DNA from: JABMQB01 sp963677475
GTDB taxonomy: Bacteria > Bacteroidota > Bacteroidia > Bacteroidales > Prolixibacteraceae
Direction of reading: 5' to 3'
NCBI GenBank assembly: GCA_963677475.2
Contig: CAXXQD010000016.1
Coordinates: forward strand, 62,001-126,000
Length of the DNA: 64,000 bases
A program made the position numbers and the translations under genes. The notes under the pieces were generated by a model. It made no database searches. It saw nothing but the letters and a program-made list of their open reading frames with translations, and was not told where the DNA came from. Each line of letters opens with the position of its first letter. Position 1 is the first letter of the stretch. Below, piece after piece: positions 1 through 9,840 of this stretch.

Positions 1-2525
1 TCTAATGTAACATTGCCAAAATCTTCAGTTGTTGGATTAACACCAGTCCATGTAATTTTTTGTCCTGTAACCATATCGTTGGTAATGAAATGTGAATCAT
101 CGGTAACAACCATTTTTAATCCATCGGTACGATCTTCTTCAGCAGCAATGTAATCCCTAAGTTTTTTCTTAGAATATAATGTAGCATCTTTTCCGTTGAT
201 CCATCCCCACTTATCATGTTTAACCCCATCAACTTTCATACAAACTGAAGGAATAGGATAATCATCTTGCGCATATGGTTTTACATCGGAAGAACCAGCA
301 CCCGGGCTAAATATGATTGCCGCAAATGGTGAATAATCAAAACGAACGCCTTCAAGGAACCAAAGATTAATTACTGTTCTATCCATTTGTGTGACAGAGA
401 AACCTTCAGCTTCTAATTGTGCAATAATTGGAGCATCAATTTTCTCTGGGTTATTACTTGTCAAATAAAGGATTTCTTCGTCTGAAGGATCAAATTTACC
501 TTTAACATCGCCACGCCCTAATACCCATTCTACAGAACCAACAATAGCCTTTTTCATATCGGATGTAGTATAATCAGCACCAAATGTTGGAGAATCATCG
601 TCATCGTTAGCCATAGTTCCGGCAAAAATTGGGAAGTAAACCATTCTTGATTTTGAACTTAAGCCAGTTGCTCCTAAAGTAGCGCCTTTCGGAATAGCCC
701 AAAGAGTTCCCATGTTGCTATCAAAACTAGGGTTGCCAGCTAATAACATTGCCTGAGGCACAACAGACTTAAGATCTACGCCATAGGTACGAATGTCGGT
801 TAAGTTTGAATCTGGAGTTGCAAACTGGAATGTTTTTCCAAGACCTATTGTTTCTGTAATGTAATGATCATCTTTCACCTGAAGATATTTCCAATTAGGA
901 GTTCCACTTTTATCTTCTTTATAGGTTGCAGCATCAACAGCTTCAGTCCACCAACCCCATTTATTGTAACGAGGCCCTAATGGCTCAAACATTACTGAAG
1001 GTATAGGATATTCTGAATCAGTTCCAAAAGGTACTACTTTACTTGAACTACAAGATTCGCCAAACACAACTGCTGCATAAGGAGAATAATCAAATTCAGC
1101 TGTAGCATCATTGTCATCCATATATACAGTAGCAATACCAGCAGCTTCTAAAGTTGCAACAATTACTGAATCACTTGGAAGAATTGACTCAGGAGCTGTA
1201 GCTCCAAATACCAACACTTTTTCCTGAGCTTTGTAATAAGGCCAAATCCAAATACGTGCTCCACAATCAAGTTCTAACCTATCATAGGTTGTATTAAAAG
1301 AATTAGCTGTAACAAGGAAGTTGAACATCATATCATCGTCAGCTTTACCTGTTTCAGGGGCAGCAACTGTTATTTTTGCTTTTGACCATTGACCGTTATC
1401 TTCATTGTAAACAGCTTCGTTAATTGTATAAGGAATATCTACGGTATAATTGCCTTCTCCATCGTTTCCTTTTAATGCTCCTTCGCTAGGGAAGATAAAT
1501 TTCTGGAATGCTTTGTCAACCATATCATACTCAATGGTAAACTGACCTTCACGACCTTTCGTTTTTAAAGGTATGGAAATCATAGACTGTACACCTTTTT
1601 CAAGCTCATATGGAGTTTCTTCGTTCTTATATGTCACATTTGACTCAACACCTGCAGCAGGTTCAATCCAAATTGGGATACCGAAAGAAACGGTAAAATC
1701 ATCAAAAACAATTGTAGGGTCAAACGATCCTTCTGCTACTGCTGTTCCAGTGCCTTCTGTAAATAATTCAAAGTAAACATTTTTTCCATCGAAAGCAGAT
1801 TTATCAACTCCTGCCACTTCAGCAAGATTTACAGCTTTTTTACCACTACCGGTAATATAAAAGTCTGCAATAGTTGTATCTAATCCGCCATCAGCCCTAA
1901 CGTGAAGAGTATAACTTGCAGTTTGCCCGGTATTACCTTCATCGTATGTATCAATGGTAAACGACAAGTCGGTTGATAACTTATAACCACTAAATTTATA
2001 ATAGAAGTTATATGCAACACTTTTCCATTGTCCAGGATGCACACCAAGAGCCTGGTCTGTACCTTCTTCATTTAAATCAAACAAACAGGCTGAAGCATTA
2101 TTTATAGTATTTTTTGAAGTATCAGCTGTCCCGGCAGTTTTTAAAGCCCAAGCTTCCATTAATGCTTTTAATGAATCAATGCTTGCAATACGTACTGGGT
2201 TATCGTAACTACGGTAACTTTTTAACTTAAAGTCACCATTATAAACCCTACTTCCAGTAGTATCGTTCACACGGGTTTCGAATCCTTTGTAGGTTTGACA
2301 TTTAGACCAGGATACATTAATGGTTGTATCGTCAACCTGCTCCCAAGTACTATTGCCCCTATCAGTATTAAAATTTGTAGTTAAAATTGCAAGACCTGTC
2401 TCGGCATCTTTTGCAAAAGTTTGCCCAAAAGATGACTTATCGCCAAATTTAACTTGAGCATTTGAATAGCCTGCAACAAGAACAATGCAAGCCATCATTA
2501 ACATTTTTAGAGTAAAATTTTTCAT
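1..2525 (-). CDS. Secreted repeat protein, partial (C-terminus beyond window)
   Basis: The reading frame runs open from an ATG at 2525 to the left edge, giving 841 visible codons with no stop. Residues 1-23 form a Sec signal peptide ending ...YSNA before QVKF, so the product is exported. I do not recognise a named family. Two long segments, about residues 429-675 and 683 to the edge, resemble each other: both carry YSP(Y/F)AA, then YPIPSV, then KWGW, then a DD..(Y/F)IT motif, which indicates an internal domain duplication. The N-terminal 400 residues look beta-rich and acidic. The local context (secreted T9SS proteins, a LacI regulator next door) suggests a surface protein that belongs to the glycan locus. 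A T9SS sorting domain at the missing C-terminus is possible but cannot be seen. A LacI-type operator lies about 115 bp upstream of the start. Confidence 0.75.
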   Translation of the reverse strand, partial: MKNFTLKMLMMACIVLVAGYSNAQVKFGDKSSFGQTFAKDAETGLAILTTNFNTDRGNSTWEQVDDTTINVSWSKCQTYKGFETRVNDTTGSRVYNGDFKLKSYRSYDNPVRIASIDSLKALMEAWALKTAGTADTSKNTINNASACLFDLNEEGTDQALGVHPGQWKSVAYNFYYKFSGYKLSTDLSFTIDTYDEGNTGQTASYTLHVRADGGLDTTIADFYITGSGKKAVNLAEVAGVDKSAFDGKNVYFELFTEGTGTAVAEGSFDPTIVFDDFTVSFGIPIWIEPAAGVESNVTYKNEETPYELEKGVQSMISIPLKTKGREGQFTIEYDMVDKAFQKFIFPSEGALKGNDGEGNYTVDIPYTINEAVYNEDNGQWSKAKITVAAPETGKADDDMMFNFLVTANSFNTTYDRLELDCGARIWIWPYYKAQEKVLVFGATAPESILPSDSVIVATLEAAGIATVYMDDNDATAEFDYSPYAAVVFGESCSSSKVVPFGTDSEYPIPSVMFEPLGPRYNKWGWWTEAVDAATYKEDKSGTPNWKYLQVKDDHYITETIGLGKTFQFATPDSNLTDIRTYGVDLKSVVPQAMLLAGNPSFDSNMGTLWAIPKGATLGATGLSSKSRMVYFPIFAGTMANDDDDSPTFGADYTTSDMKKAIVGSVEWVLGRGDVKGKFDPSDEEILYLTSNNPEKIDAPIIAQLEAEGFSVTQMDRTVINLWFLEGVRFDYSPFAAIIFSPGAGSSDVKPYAQDDYPIPSVCMKVDGVKHDKWGWINGKDATLYSKKKLRDYIAAEEDRTDGLKMVVTDDSHFITNDMVTGQKITWTGVNPTTEDFGNVTL

Positions 2526-2638
2526 ACATATAATTTTAAGTTGGACAAAAATTTAATTATTATTAGTTATTAAGTATCGTTTACACTGCATTAAATATTC
2601 ATTTTCAAGTAGTTGCACTCAACTTTGTTATTATTTTA

Positions 2639-2652
2639 TGATAACGTTTTCA
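2639..2652. promoter_or_regulatory. LacI-type operator upstream of the partial secreted protein
   Basis: TGATAACGTTTTCA is a near-palindrome centred on CG and matches five other sites in the window (core TGTAAACGTTTTCA). It lies 114-127 bp upstream of the start codon at 2525. A perfect right half-site, CGTTTACA, occurs at 2577-2584, closer to that gene, and may be a second weak site. This is the usual operator architecture for LacI-family regulators, and one is encoded immediately to the right. Confidence 0.6.
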
Positions 2653-2698
2653 CAAATTTACAAAATATATTAGATTTTAAAAATCATAAATGTTAAAG

Positions 2699-3700
2699 TT
2701 AAGCAGAACTTCGCTTCATTAATTCGGTATTTAAAGTCATTTGAATACATGACCTATCGGGATCTTGTATTCTTTGGATCAAAAGTTCGACAGCTCGCTT
2801 TCCAATTTCATATGCCGGCTGCCTAACGGCAGTTAATGGTGGATTCAACGAACTAGACCAATACATGTCATCAAAACCGACTATGGCTATATCTTCTGGA
2901 ATTTTCAATTTTCTATTATGAATGGTTTCCAAAGCTCCTAAAGTTATCAGGTTATTACCTGTAAAAATAGCGTCTGGCGGATTAGGCAAATCTAATAATT
3001 CACCACATAGTTTTATCCCACTTTCATGTTTTGAGTTCCCAAATTTTACCAATTCTTTAGAAAAAGGGATCCCATTTTCGGCAAGTGCATCTTTATAACC
3101 CACTTCCCTCAATCTACTTGAAGGGATTTCTGGCAATCCCGCAATGTATGCAATTCTTTTGTATCCTGATTTTATCAGATAATCAACAGCATTGAATGCA
3201 CCTGTTCTATTATCCACCAACACTACATCTACATCAATGCCACTTAAGCCCCTATCAACACAAACAACAGGCAATCCACCTTTAAGCATTCTTTTTAGCT
3301 GTGGGTCATCTTCCCTTGCAGGGGCTGCAATTAGTCCATCAATTGCTTCAGATTGTAATATATCAAGGTATAATTTTTCCTTTTTTTCATCCTGCCCAAA
3401 ATTACACATTATTATTGCAGAATTATTATTATATGCCAGTTCCTCAATTCCCCGTAATACATCTACATAAAATGGGTTTTCAATATCGGGTATCAGAACA
3501 CCAAATAAATTACTAGAAACACTTTTTGAACGCAAGCGTTTTGCAACCCTGCTGGGCTGGTATTTTAAATCTTTTATTGCTTTTAATATTTTCACACGTG
3601 TTGCTTCATTGACGTTCCCATTATTATTTAACACCCTTGATACTGTGGCAATGGAAACACCAGCTTTCTTTGCAACATCATTCATACTGACCATATGCAC
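2699..3700 (-). CDS. LacI-family transcriptional regulator
   Basis: This 333-residue protein has the family layout. An N-terminal helix-turn-helix spans about residues 6-25 (NDVAKKAGVS, then the recognition segment ATVSRVLN). A hinge helix follows near residue 55 and then a periplasmic-binding-protein-like effector domain (GVLIPDIENPF, VDRGLSGI, VGFDDM) to the end. The start at 3700 (MHMVSMND) may be a few codons too early: ATGs at 3694 and 3685 would also leave the DNA-binding domain intact. An exact TGTAAACGTTTTCA palindrome sits 58 bp upstream of the start, consistent with autoregulation. The same palindrome recurs before several glycan-degradation genes, so this protein is the natural candidate for the local regulator. 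The effector is unknown; a sugar or sugar acid released by the locus is likely. Confidence 0.93.
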   Translation of the reverse strand: MHMVSMNDVAKKAGVSIATVSRVLNNNGNVNEATRVKILKAIKDLKYQPSRVAKRLRSKSVSSNLFGVLIPDIENPFYVDVLRGIEELAYNNNSAIIMCNFGQDEKKEKLYLDILQSEAIDGLIAAPAREDDPQLKRMLKGGLPVVCVDRGLSGIDVDVVLVDNRTGAFNAVDYLIKSGYKRIAYIAGLPEIPSSRLREVGYKDALAENGIPFSKELVKFGNSKHESGIKLCGELLDLPNPPDAIFTGNNLITLGALETIHNRKLKIPEDIAIVGFDDMYWSSSLNPPLTAVRQPAYEIGKRAVELLIQRIQDPDRSCIQMTLNTELMKRSSA

Positions 3701-3757
3701 TTACTATTTTTGATCGTAAAAGATTAATTGAACCTAGTTACATTATAGAAAGCGCAA

Positions 3758-3771
3758 TGTAAACGTTTTCA
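3758..3771. promoter_or_regulatory. LacI-type operator upstream of the lacI-family gene
   Basis: TGTAAACGTTTTCA is identical to the sites at 42585 and 43129. It is centred about 64 bp upstream of the regulator's start codon, the expected place for an autoregulatory operator. Confidence 0.7.
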
Positions 3772-3900
3772 TTTTAATTTCAAAATTAAATGAATAAACA
3801 TTTCCAGAGTGATCAAACAATTTAGGGGAATTTACAACTTATCTGTTATTTTAATGTTTGGTTCAGAATAAAATAAAACTTCATATTCTATTCAAAACCA

Positions 3901-4929
3901 TTAAAATTGATTAACTATTTTTTGCGTCGCTGCCAATTTGCCATTGCTCGCCCTAACAATATATGTGCCTTTTGGGATAATATCTAAAGGTATCTCTTTT
4001 GTGTTTTGTTCCCGATATAAAACTTTACCTGTAAGGTCGTATATTTCGACATTGGACAATTCAGAAATTTTTATCCTCTGTTTTAATTGGATAATTTCTA
4101 GATTCTTTCCCTTAACTGTTTCTGCAAAAGTTGGAGGAACATAAAGTCCATAGATCTTTAAATCATGTAATCTTAAGGTCTGAATAGTTTGTTCTCCTGC
4201 ACAAACGAACCGGAGCATTACATTTTCTGCGAATATCTCATCTTCCCATGTCATCCCAAAGGCTGCTTGGTCACATCGATATATATTATAGGTTTTTTCA
4301 CCTGTAGAAATATCTTTATGAAAACTTTTTGCATAACTGTTTTCTCCAGGTTGATAACGCAAAGTATCCCAGGTTATACCATCATCAACACTTATTTCGC
4401 ACATTGCACCACGTTTGCCATTACCTGTGCTGGAATGCGACCAATACATTCCTTCCACAAAACTAACTTCCCGCAAATCAACAATAAAATGCCCTTTTAA
4501 GGTTGGAACAGTAGAATATTTAGTATCAGGCCTGCTAATCTCTACAAAACCATCCGATACATTTTCCGTATTCTCACCACCGGTAAATTCAGCCCTAACC
4601 GTTTTCCATTCGGGAGCAAAAGCACATTGTTTGTAGATGTAGCGAATTGTGCCAGATTCACTTCCAGGGATATGTATATCCAGAGAATCGTCCTTATATC
4701 CATAAATCATCTCCCCTGAAACTGGGTCAATTTCGTTCTTACTATTACCATCGTTTACATTTTGACCATTAAAATAAAAGTCAAATCCCATAAAATTTTC
4801 ATTTATAAGTAGTTGTTCATAAGGCGTAAAAGTTGCGCCCCACTCCATTCCTGTCCCGGTATCTTGACCAAACATATTCATATTAATAAGTAAGCCAAGA
4901 AAAACAAATATCAGTTGTTTAGTATTCAT
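3901..4929 (-). CDS. Secreted protein with T9SS type A sorting domain
   Basis: This 342-residue protein has a signal peptide (residues 1-21, ending NMFG before QDTG). About residues 30-255 form a beta-rich region with several aromatic motifs and cysteines, containing stretches such as GHFIVDLREV and MLRFVCAG that resemble jelly-roll or carbohydrate-binding modules. The last 65 residues fit a T9SS type A sorting domain: a strand pattern around VEIYDLTGKVL, then PKGTYIVRA and a final KIVNQF. It should be exported through the outer membrane and anchored or released there. No catalytic motif is recognised, so a binding or structural role at the cell surface is inferred. It lies between lacI and the hybrid sensor with short gaps and no operator of its own. 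Confidence 0.75.
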   Translation of the reverse strand: MNTKQLIFVFLGLLINMNMFGQDTGTGMEWGATFTPYEQLLINENFMGFDFYFNGQNVNDGNSKNEIDPVSGEMIYGYKDDSLDIHIPGSESGTIRYIYKQCAFAPEWKTVRAEFTGGENTENVSDGFVEISRPDTKYSTVPTLKGHFIVDLREVSFVEGMYWSHSSTGNGKRGAMCEISVDDGITWDTLRYQPGENSYAKSFHKDISTGEKTYNIYRCDQAAFGMTWEDEIFAENVMLRFVCAGEQTIQTLRLHDLKIYGLYVPPTFAETVKGKNLEIIQLKQRIKISELSNVEIYDLTGKVLYREQNTKEIPLDIIPKGTYIVRASNGKLAATQKIVNQF

Positions 4930-5063
4930 TGGGTTTTAAAAAATAGTTTTATTTTATTGCATTATTAACATATCTTTTGGGCTTTTAAATAATTTCGGTA
5001 TAAAATTAAATGCATTCTTGTTTTTTTAGGAGTAATTATTGGTCAAATACCAAGAATATTGTA

Positions 5064-8000
5064 CTAACTTTTTGTTCTCTTATACTCCGAAGGCGTAATT
5101 CCGGTTTGTTTTTTAAAACACTTCGCAAAATAATTTGGATCGTTAAATCCGCACTTATATGCCACTTCGGTTAAGGAAGTTATGCCGGAATCAATTAATT
5201 GGACAGCCCTTTTTACCCGAATATCTTTTATAAAATCGACTGGGCTAATTCCCAACATCGACTTTACTTTTTTATAAAAAACGGTACGGCTCATCGACAT
5301 ATTATCAGCAAAATCGTTTACGGAGAATGAAGTATTATCCATGTTTTCCTCCATAATTTGCATTAGTTGTTTGATAAATAATTCATCTTGGGAAGTAAAC
5401 TTAGGTATTGACGGGTTTAGTTTTTCATAAGAAGTTTCTTTAGGGCCAACTACCAAAAGAGACATATACCATTTTTGCAATTCCTCCCGTTGGCGAATTA
5501 ATGAGCGAATACGGGCTTTGAGGTAAGCCGAACTAAATGGTTTTGTAATATAGTCATCGATACCTTCTTCCAAACCAGAAATCCGATCTCCCAAGCATGA
5601 TTTCGCAGAAAGCAACACAATAGGGATATGACAAATAATCTTATCATTTTTAATTGCTTTAACCATCTGTATACCATCCATAACTGGCATCATTATATCA
5701 CTTAAAATAAGGTCAGGCATATATTTCGAAGCACTGTTTAATCCATCTTTCCCGTTTTGTGCAGCAAGAACATTATATTCAATATTAAGCGTTGAGTAAA
5801 GGTATTCTTGCAGTTCCTGGTTATCCTCTACAATAAGAATTGTACTTTTCTTTGTCTTGGCTGAATCGGGGCTTGTGTTTTCTTCATTTAGGTTAACCTG
5901 TAGCTTAGAATTTTCTGAACCGTTCTTAAAGTTATTTCTTTCAACATCAATTAAATAAGTATCCGTAAGAGAATCTTTCAACGAGAGTTGGCTATTTTTA
6001 TGCTTGTTTTCACTATCAATTATTGTTGTGTTATGGTTTCCTTCAAAATGATTCGCTCCTTTCATTAAGCTAACAATAAATGTGCTGCCTGAATTAACTT
6101 TGCTATTAACCTTTATTGTGCCTTGATGAAGTTCAACCAACTCTTTTACCATTGACAAACCAATTCCCGAGGATAAATGGCTGACATCCTTGCTCGCCAA
6201 AGTATCGAAACGTTGGAAAAGTGTATTCATTTTTTGTTCTTCTATCCCGTTTCCTGTATCTATTACAGAAATTTCAACTGTATCCTGGATTTCTTTTGCC
6301 AAAATTGATATTGACTTGCCACTTGGTGTATGTTTAAATGCATTTGAAAGCAGGTTAAAAATTATTTTTTCAAACTTATCCTTATCAAGCCACAAATTCA
6401 GCTGATCTTCTCTACAAATAAAATCAAAAGAAATATTTTTTCGCGAGGCTTCCAGTTTAAAGCTCAACATTATTTCCGGAATAAACTGCACAATATCAAC
6501 TTCTTCAACAAAAAGGTTCATTTTGTTGTTTTGTATCTTTCTCAAATCAAGTATCTGATTTACAAGATGGAGCATCCTTTCAATATTCCTTTTCACAATC
6601 GACAAATGTGCCTTTGCCGTTTTCGAAAGGTTTTCGTTTTCAAGAATTTCAGAAACAGGGCTTGATATTAAAGTAAGGGGGGTTCTTAATTCGTGCGATG
6701 CATTTGTAAAGAATGCCAATTTTGCATTGCTCAACTTATGCTCCATTTCAACTTTATGCCGCAATCGATAAATTGTAAATACCACATATATAACAACAAA
6801 TGTTGTAGCAACAAATAGCATTGCATAAAGAAGCCATGCCCAAATTGTTTCGCTAAACTTTGGTTTAACTTCAATTGACAGACTGGACATGTTCTCGCTC
6901 CAAACACCATCACTATTAGTTGATTTTACACTAAAGCGATAATCACCGTGCGGAATATTTATATACGTAGCAGTTCGGTCAAAATTAACATAATGCCAAT
7001 CCGTATCGATTCCTTCCAACATATAAGCATATTGGATTTCTTTAGGGTTCTTAAAATCCAGTGCTGCATATTCAATTGACAAATTGCGTTGTTTAGGATT
7101 CAATACTAATGTGCCCAAACCTTCAATTGCACCTTTATATGGCAAGCCCTGAACGGAGAGTTGGGTAAAAATTATTGGAGGTACATACTCCGGTTGCAGC
7201 AGACTGTTCTGGTCAAATCCCAAAACGCCTTTATCTGTACCAAGAACCACATTCCCTGATGCATTTAAAGCAATTGCCCCTTCCGAATAAGTAATATTTT
7301 GTCGCGATCTATAACTTCCGTATGGAAGCACCTGCGATCTTGCAGTGTTATACTTGAGAATAGCTTTTTTTGTAACCACCCATAAACCAAGCGATTTGTC
7401 TTCAATCATTGATAAAACCATATCTGAAAACAGCCCGTCTTTCTCGGTATAAGATTCAAATTGTATTTCATTTGAAAGAAGGTTGCTGGAAATGATTTTG
7501 TTTATCCCGCCATTTTGTGTTAACACATAAATATTTCCTGATTTGTCGCAATAAGCGTACATAACATCGTTATTGCTCAATGAACCCTGTTGACTGGATT
7601 TTCTGGTATTTTGGTAAAATTCTATGTCTCTATAATCTTCAAATTTGCTGGAAAAGCTAATTAACCCATCCATTGTACATGCTAAAATTACTTGATCATT
7701 TGTTTCGGTGATATACCTTACCCTACCCGACATTTCGGTTGGCAATGCTTTCAATAGGTTTTTATTGTTTAAAAATCTTATTTCGCCATGTTCATTTTTT
7801 TCAACCAGATTCAATCCCCCACCGTAACTTCCAATCCAAACTCTTTTTTTACTATCCTGAAATATAGAATAAACATAATTACTATGAAGGGAATATTTGT
7901 CCGCCGATGAAAACCTATAGTTATAAGCTTTAAAAGATAACTTTCCAGGCCCGATTGGTTCAAATAAATAAATCCCTTTTCCTTTGGTCCCCACCCAAAT

Positions 8001-9473
8001 ATTACCATTATCATCCTCCATTAGACAATACACATCGCCCGGAAAAGAATGTGGTTCATTTGTAAGTTCTCCGCTTTTTGTAATGTAGCCCAAGCATTTT
8101 TGTGATTCATCTATTATTTTCAGACCGCCACCCTTTGATCCAATCCAGAGATTATTATTTTGATCCAACAATAATGCACGTATTTCCAAATTATCTTTGT
8201 CTTTCCTGACAATTGTGAAATCTTTTTCAAAAAAGGAAAGCTTGCCAAAACTCTGAGGGTTTCCATACCAAATGTTTCCTTGTTTATCGAGGCAATATGG
8301 CCTGATAAAGGGCGAAATAATTGATTCTATATTTCCAAATTCAGCGAAATAGTATTTCAATTCTTTAGTTTCACGATCAAAATAACAGAGATTTTCTTCT
8401 TTTGGAATGACCCATAAATTCCCCTGGCAATCTTCGTTTATCAAGAATTTATTGGGGCTTTCATAATTTAAAGATTCATTTTTTGGGGAGTACAATACCT
8501 CTAATTGGTCTTCGCTCCTCTGATAATAAATAACGCCCTTGTTGTTATTCGACATCCACAAATCTCCGTATTTGTCTTCATAAATGGAGTAGACCTCATT
8601 TCTCGTTGAAGAATTTACATTTACAGTTACTTGCTGAATATTGCCGTTTGTTTGATTATAGATTAATAATCCTGCATCGGTTCCAAGCACAATTGAGCCA
8701 TCCTTTAATTTTGAAAGGGTATAAACATTCATCACAGATTCAGGAAGAGCAATTTCGCTCAGTTTGCCCGTTGTTGAATTGTAATTGGCAAAATGCCCGT
8801 TTTGCGCGCAAAGCCAAACATTATCTTGATCTTCAACAATTGATGCGTAGGGAATTTTTGAATTGAATTTTGGGCTTCCAATAAAAACAACACCTTTGTT
8901 TGTTAAAACCCATTCATTACCTTCTTTATCTAAATGTACATTATTAACCTCATTTGCTTCTATGTGTTGTGTTTCAATGCCCTCCCCTTTTTTGCAATTC
9001 CTGTCATCTATCCTGTAAAAATGTGCGTTTTTACATATAATCCAAGTAATGCCATTTTTTAATGGGATAATTTTAGAGACAATGCACTCATCAGCTTCTG
9101 CAACAAATAGTAAAACATCGATAAAGGTTTCTGATTCCCGGTCAAACAAATAAGCCCTTTCATCTTGGCTTAAGCACCAGATATCGCCTTCAGAATTTTC
9201 ACTGATCCAATTAATACGGCTGTATTTCATCGTACTTCCATCTCCAGGGTACGATTTATAGTTAATGAATTTATATCCATCAAACCGGGTAAGTCCATCT
9301 CTTGAACTAATCCAAATTAGCCCATTTCTATCCTGCAAAATATCGGTTACAGCACTTTGAGAAAATCCTTCGATAAAAGAATATTCTTTTACGCTACATA
9401 TAGGTTGCGTGTTTCCCTTGAAAAAAGAAATCAGGAATAAACTAATTATAAATACAAATCTCTTTATACCCAT
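5064..9473 (-). CDS. Hybrid two-component system sensor/regulator (HTCS)
   Basis: At 1469 residues this is a typical Bacteroidota HTCS, which senses an oligosaccharide in the periplasm and activates transcription in the cytoplasm. In order it has a signal peptide or anchor (1-22), a double beta-propeller of regulator repeats (about 30-760, many (L/I)W(I/V)(G/S) motifs), a Y_Y_Y domain (about 780-865) and a transmembrane helix (about 875-905). A histidine kinase follows with phospho-acceptor H927 in the NASHELRTPL box and a downstream ATPase domain (VIDTGNGI). A receiver domain has phospho-acceptor D1259 (LSDIMMPVMDG), and an AraC-type helix-turn-helix lies at the C-terminus. A LacI-type operator lies 91 bp upstream, so the sensor itself appears to be under LacI-type control. 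The divergently transcribed GH105/CotH pair is its nearest likely target. Confidence 0.96.
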   Translation of the reverse strand: MGIKRFVFIISLFLISFFKGNTQPICSVKEYSFIEGFSQSAVTDILQDRNGLIWISSRDGLTRFDGYKFINYKSYPGDGSTMKYSRINWISENSEGDIWCLSQDERAYLFDRESETFIDVLLFVAEADECIVSKIIPLKNGITWIICKNAHFYRIDDRNCKKGEGIETQHIEANEVNNVHLDKEGNEWVLTNKGVVFIGSPKFNSKIPYASIVEDQDNVWLCAQNGHFANYNSTTGKLSEIALPESVMNVYTLSKLKDGSIVLGTDAGLLIYNQTNGNIQQVTVNVNSSTRNEVYSIYEDKYGDLWMSNNNKGVIYYQRSEDQLEVLYSPKNESLNYESPNKFLINEDCQGNLWVIPKEENLCYFDRETKELKYYFAEFGNIESIISPFIRPYCLDKQGNIWYGNPQSFGKLSFFEKDFTIVRKDKDNLEIRALLLDQNNNLWIGSKGGGLKIIDESQKCLGYITKSGELTNEPHSFPGDVYCLMEDDNGNIWVGTKGKGIYLFEPIGPGKLSFKAYNYRFSSADKYSLHSNYVYSIFQDSKKRVWIGSYGGGLNLVEKNEHGEIRFLNNKNLLKALPTEMSGRVRYITETNDQVILACTMDGLISFSSKFEDYRDIEFYQNTRKSSQQGSLSNNDVMYAYCDKSGNIYVLTQNGGINKIISSNLLSNEIQFESYTEKDGLFSDMVLSMIEDKSLGLWVVTKKAILKYNTARSQVLPYGSYRSRQNITYSEGAIALNASGNVVLGTDKGVLGFDQNSLLQPEYVPPIIFTQLSVQGLPYKGAIEGLGTLVLNPKQRNLSIEYAALDFKNPKEIQYAYMLEGIDTDWHYVNFDRTATYINIPHGDYRFSVKSTNSDGVWSENMSSLSIEVKPKFSETIWAWLLYAMLFVATTFVVIYVVFTIYRLRHKVEMEHKLSNAKLAFFTNASHELRTPLTLISSPVSEILENENLSKTAKAHLSIVKRNIERMLHLVNQILDLRKIQNNKMNLFVEEVDIVQFIPEIMLSFKLEASRKNISFDFICREDQLNLWLDKDKFEKIIFNLLSNAFKHTPSGKSISILAKEIQDTVEISVIDTGNGIEEQKMNTLFQRFDTLASKDVSHLSSGIGLSMVKELVELHQGTIKVNSKVNSGSTFIVSLMKGANHFEGNHNTTIIDSENKHKNSQLSLKDSLTDTYLIDVERNNFKNGSENSKLQVNLNEENTSPDSAKTKKSTILIVEDNQELQEYLYSTLNIEYNVLAAQNGKDGLNSASKYMPDLILSDIMMPVMDGIQMVKAIKNDKIICHIPIVLLSAKSCLGDRISGLEEGIDDYITKPFSSAYLKARIRSLIRQREELQKWYMSLLVVGPKETSYEKLNPSIPKFTSQDELFIKQLMQIMEENMDNTSFSVNDFADNMSMSRTVFYKKVKSMLGISPVDFIKDIRVKRAVQLIDSGITSLTEVAYKCGFNDPNYFAKCFKKQTGITPSEYKRTKS

Positions 9474-9563
9474 ACGACAATATCCATTCTTAGTAAAAGG
9501 TACTACGATAGTATAATAAATACATATTAATTAATAGTAATGTTATCAGAAAGCACCTATAAA

Positions 9564-9577
9564 TGTAAACGATTTCA
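9564..9577. promoter_or_regulatory. LacI-type operator upstream of the HTCS gene
   Basis: TGTAAACGATTTCA differs from the commonest form by one base. It lies in the 367-bp divergent intergenic region 9474-9840, 91 bp upstream of the HTCS start. That region holds only this site, a second operator at 9753 and a candidate promoter; no gene is supported in it. Confidence 0.6.
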
Positions 9578-9752
9578 AAATTAAAAAACAATATTTTCCA
9601 GAGACAACCAACACTAACCTAAAAATACAAAACAAACGTAGCACCTAGTTTTAGGCATTTTAACGCTCTCGACAAACTTGTAAAGTTAAAATCTTTTGAG
9701 TGGCAGACAAACAAAATCAATAAAGCTTTCGATATAAATAAGTACAATAAAT

Positions 9753-9766
9753 TGGAAACGTTTACA
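9753..9766. promoter_or_regulatory. LacI-type operator upstream of GH105
   Basis: TGGAAACGTTTACA is a near-perfect palindrome whose centre is about 80 bp upstream of the GH105 start at 9841. It overlaps the expected -33 region of the candidate promoter at 9786, which would suit repression. Confidence 0.65.
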
Positions 9767-9785
9767 TTTTTAGTAAATTTCTTTC

Positions 9786-9793
9786 TATTTTTG
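9786..9793 (+). promoter_or_regulatory. Candidate Bacteroidota -7 promoter element for GH105
   Basis: TATTTTTG fits the TAnnTTTG -7 consensus of Bacteroidota primary-sigma promoters and lies about 48 bp before the GH105 start codon. The -33 element is not a clear TTTG (the sequence there is TTTA or TTTT), so this is a moderate candidate only. Confidence 0.35.
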
Positions 9794-9840
9794 GAGTCTG
9801 AACCTGATTGATCAGGAAACCTAAGAAACAATTTACACTT

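Noticed and set aside
9619..9831. 70-codon minus-strand open frame in the HTCS/GH105 divergent region
   Set aside because: It covers the operator and promoter candidate, has no family resemblance and reads against the GH105 promoter; a chance frame is more likely.
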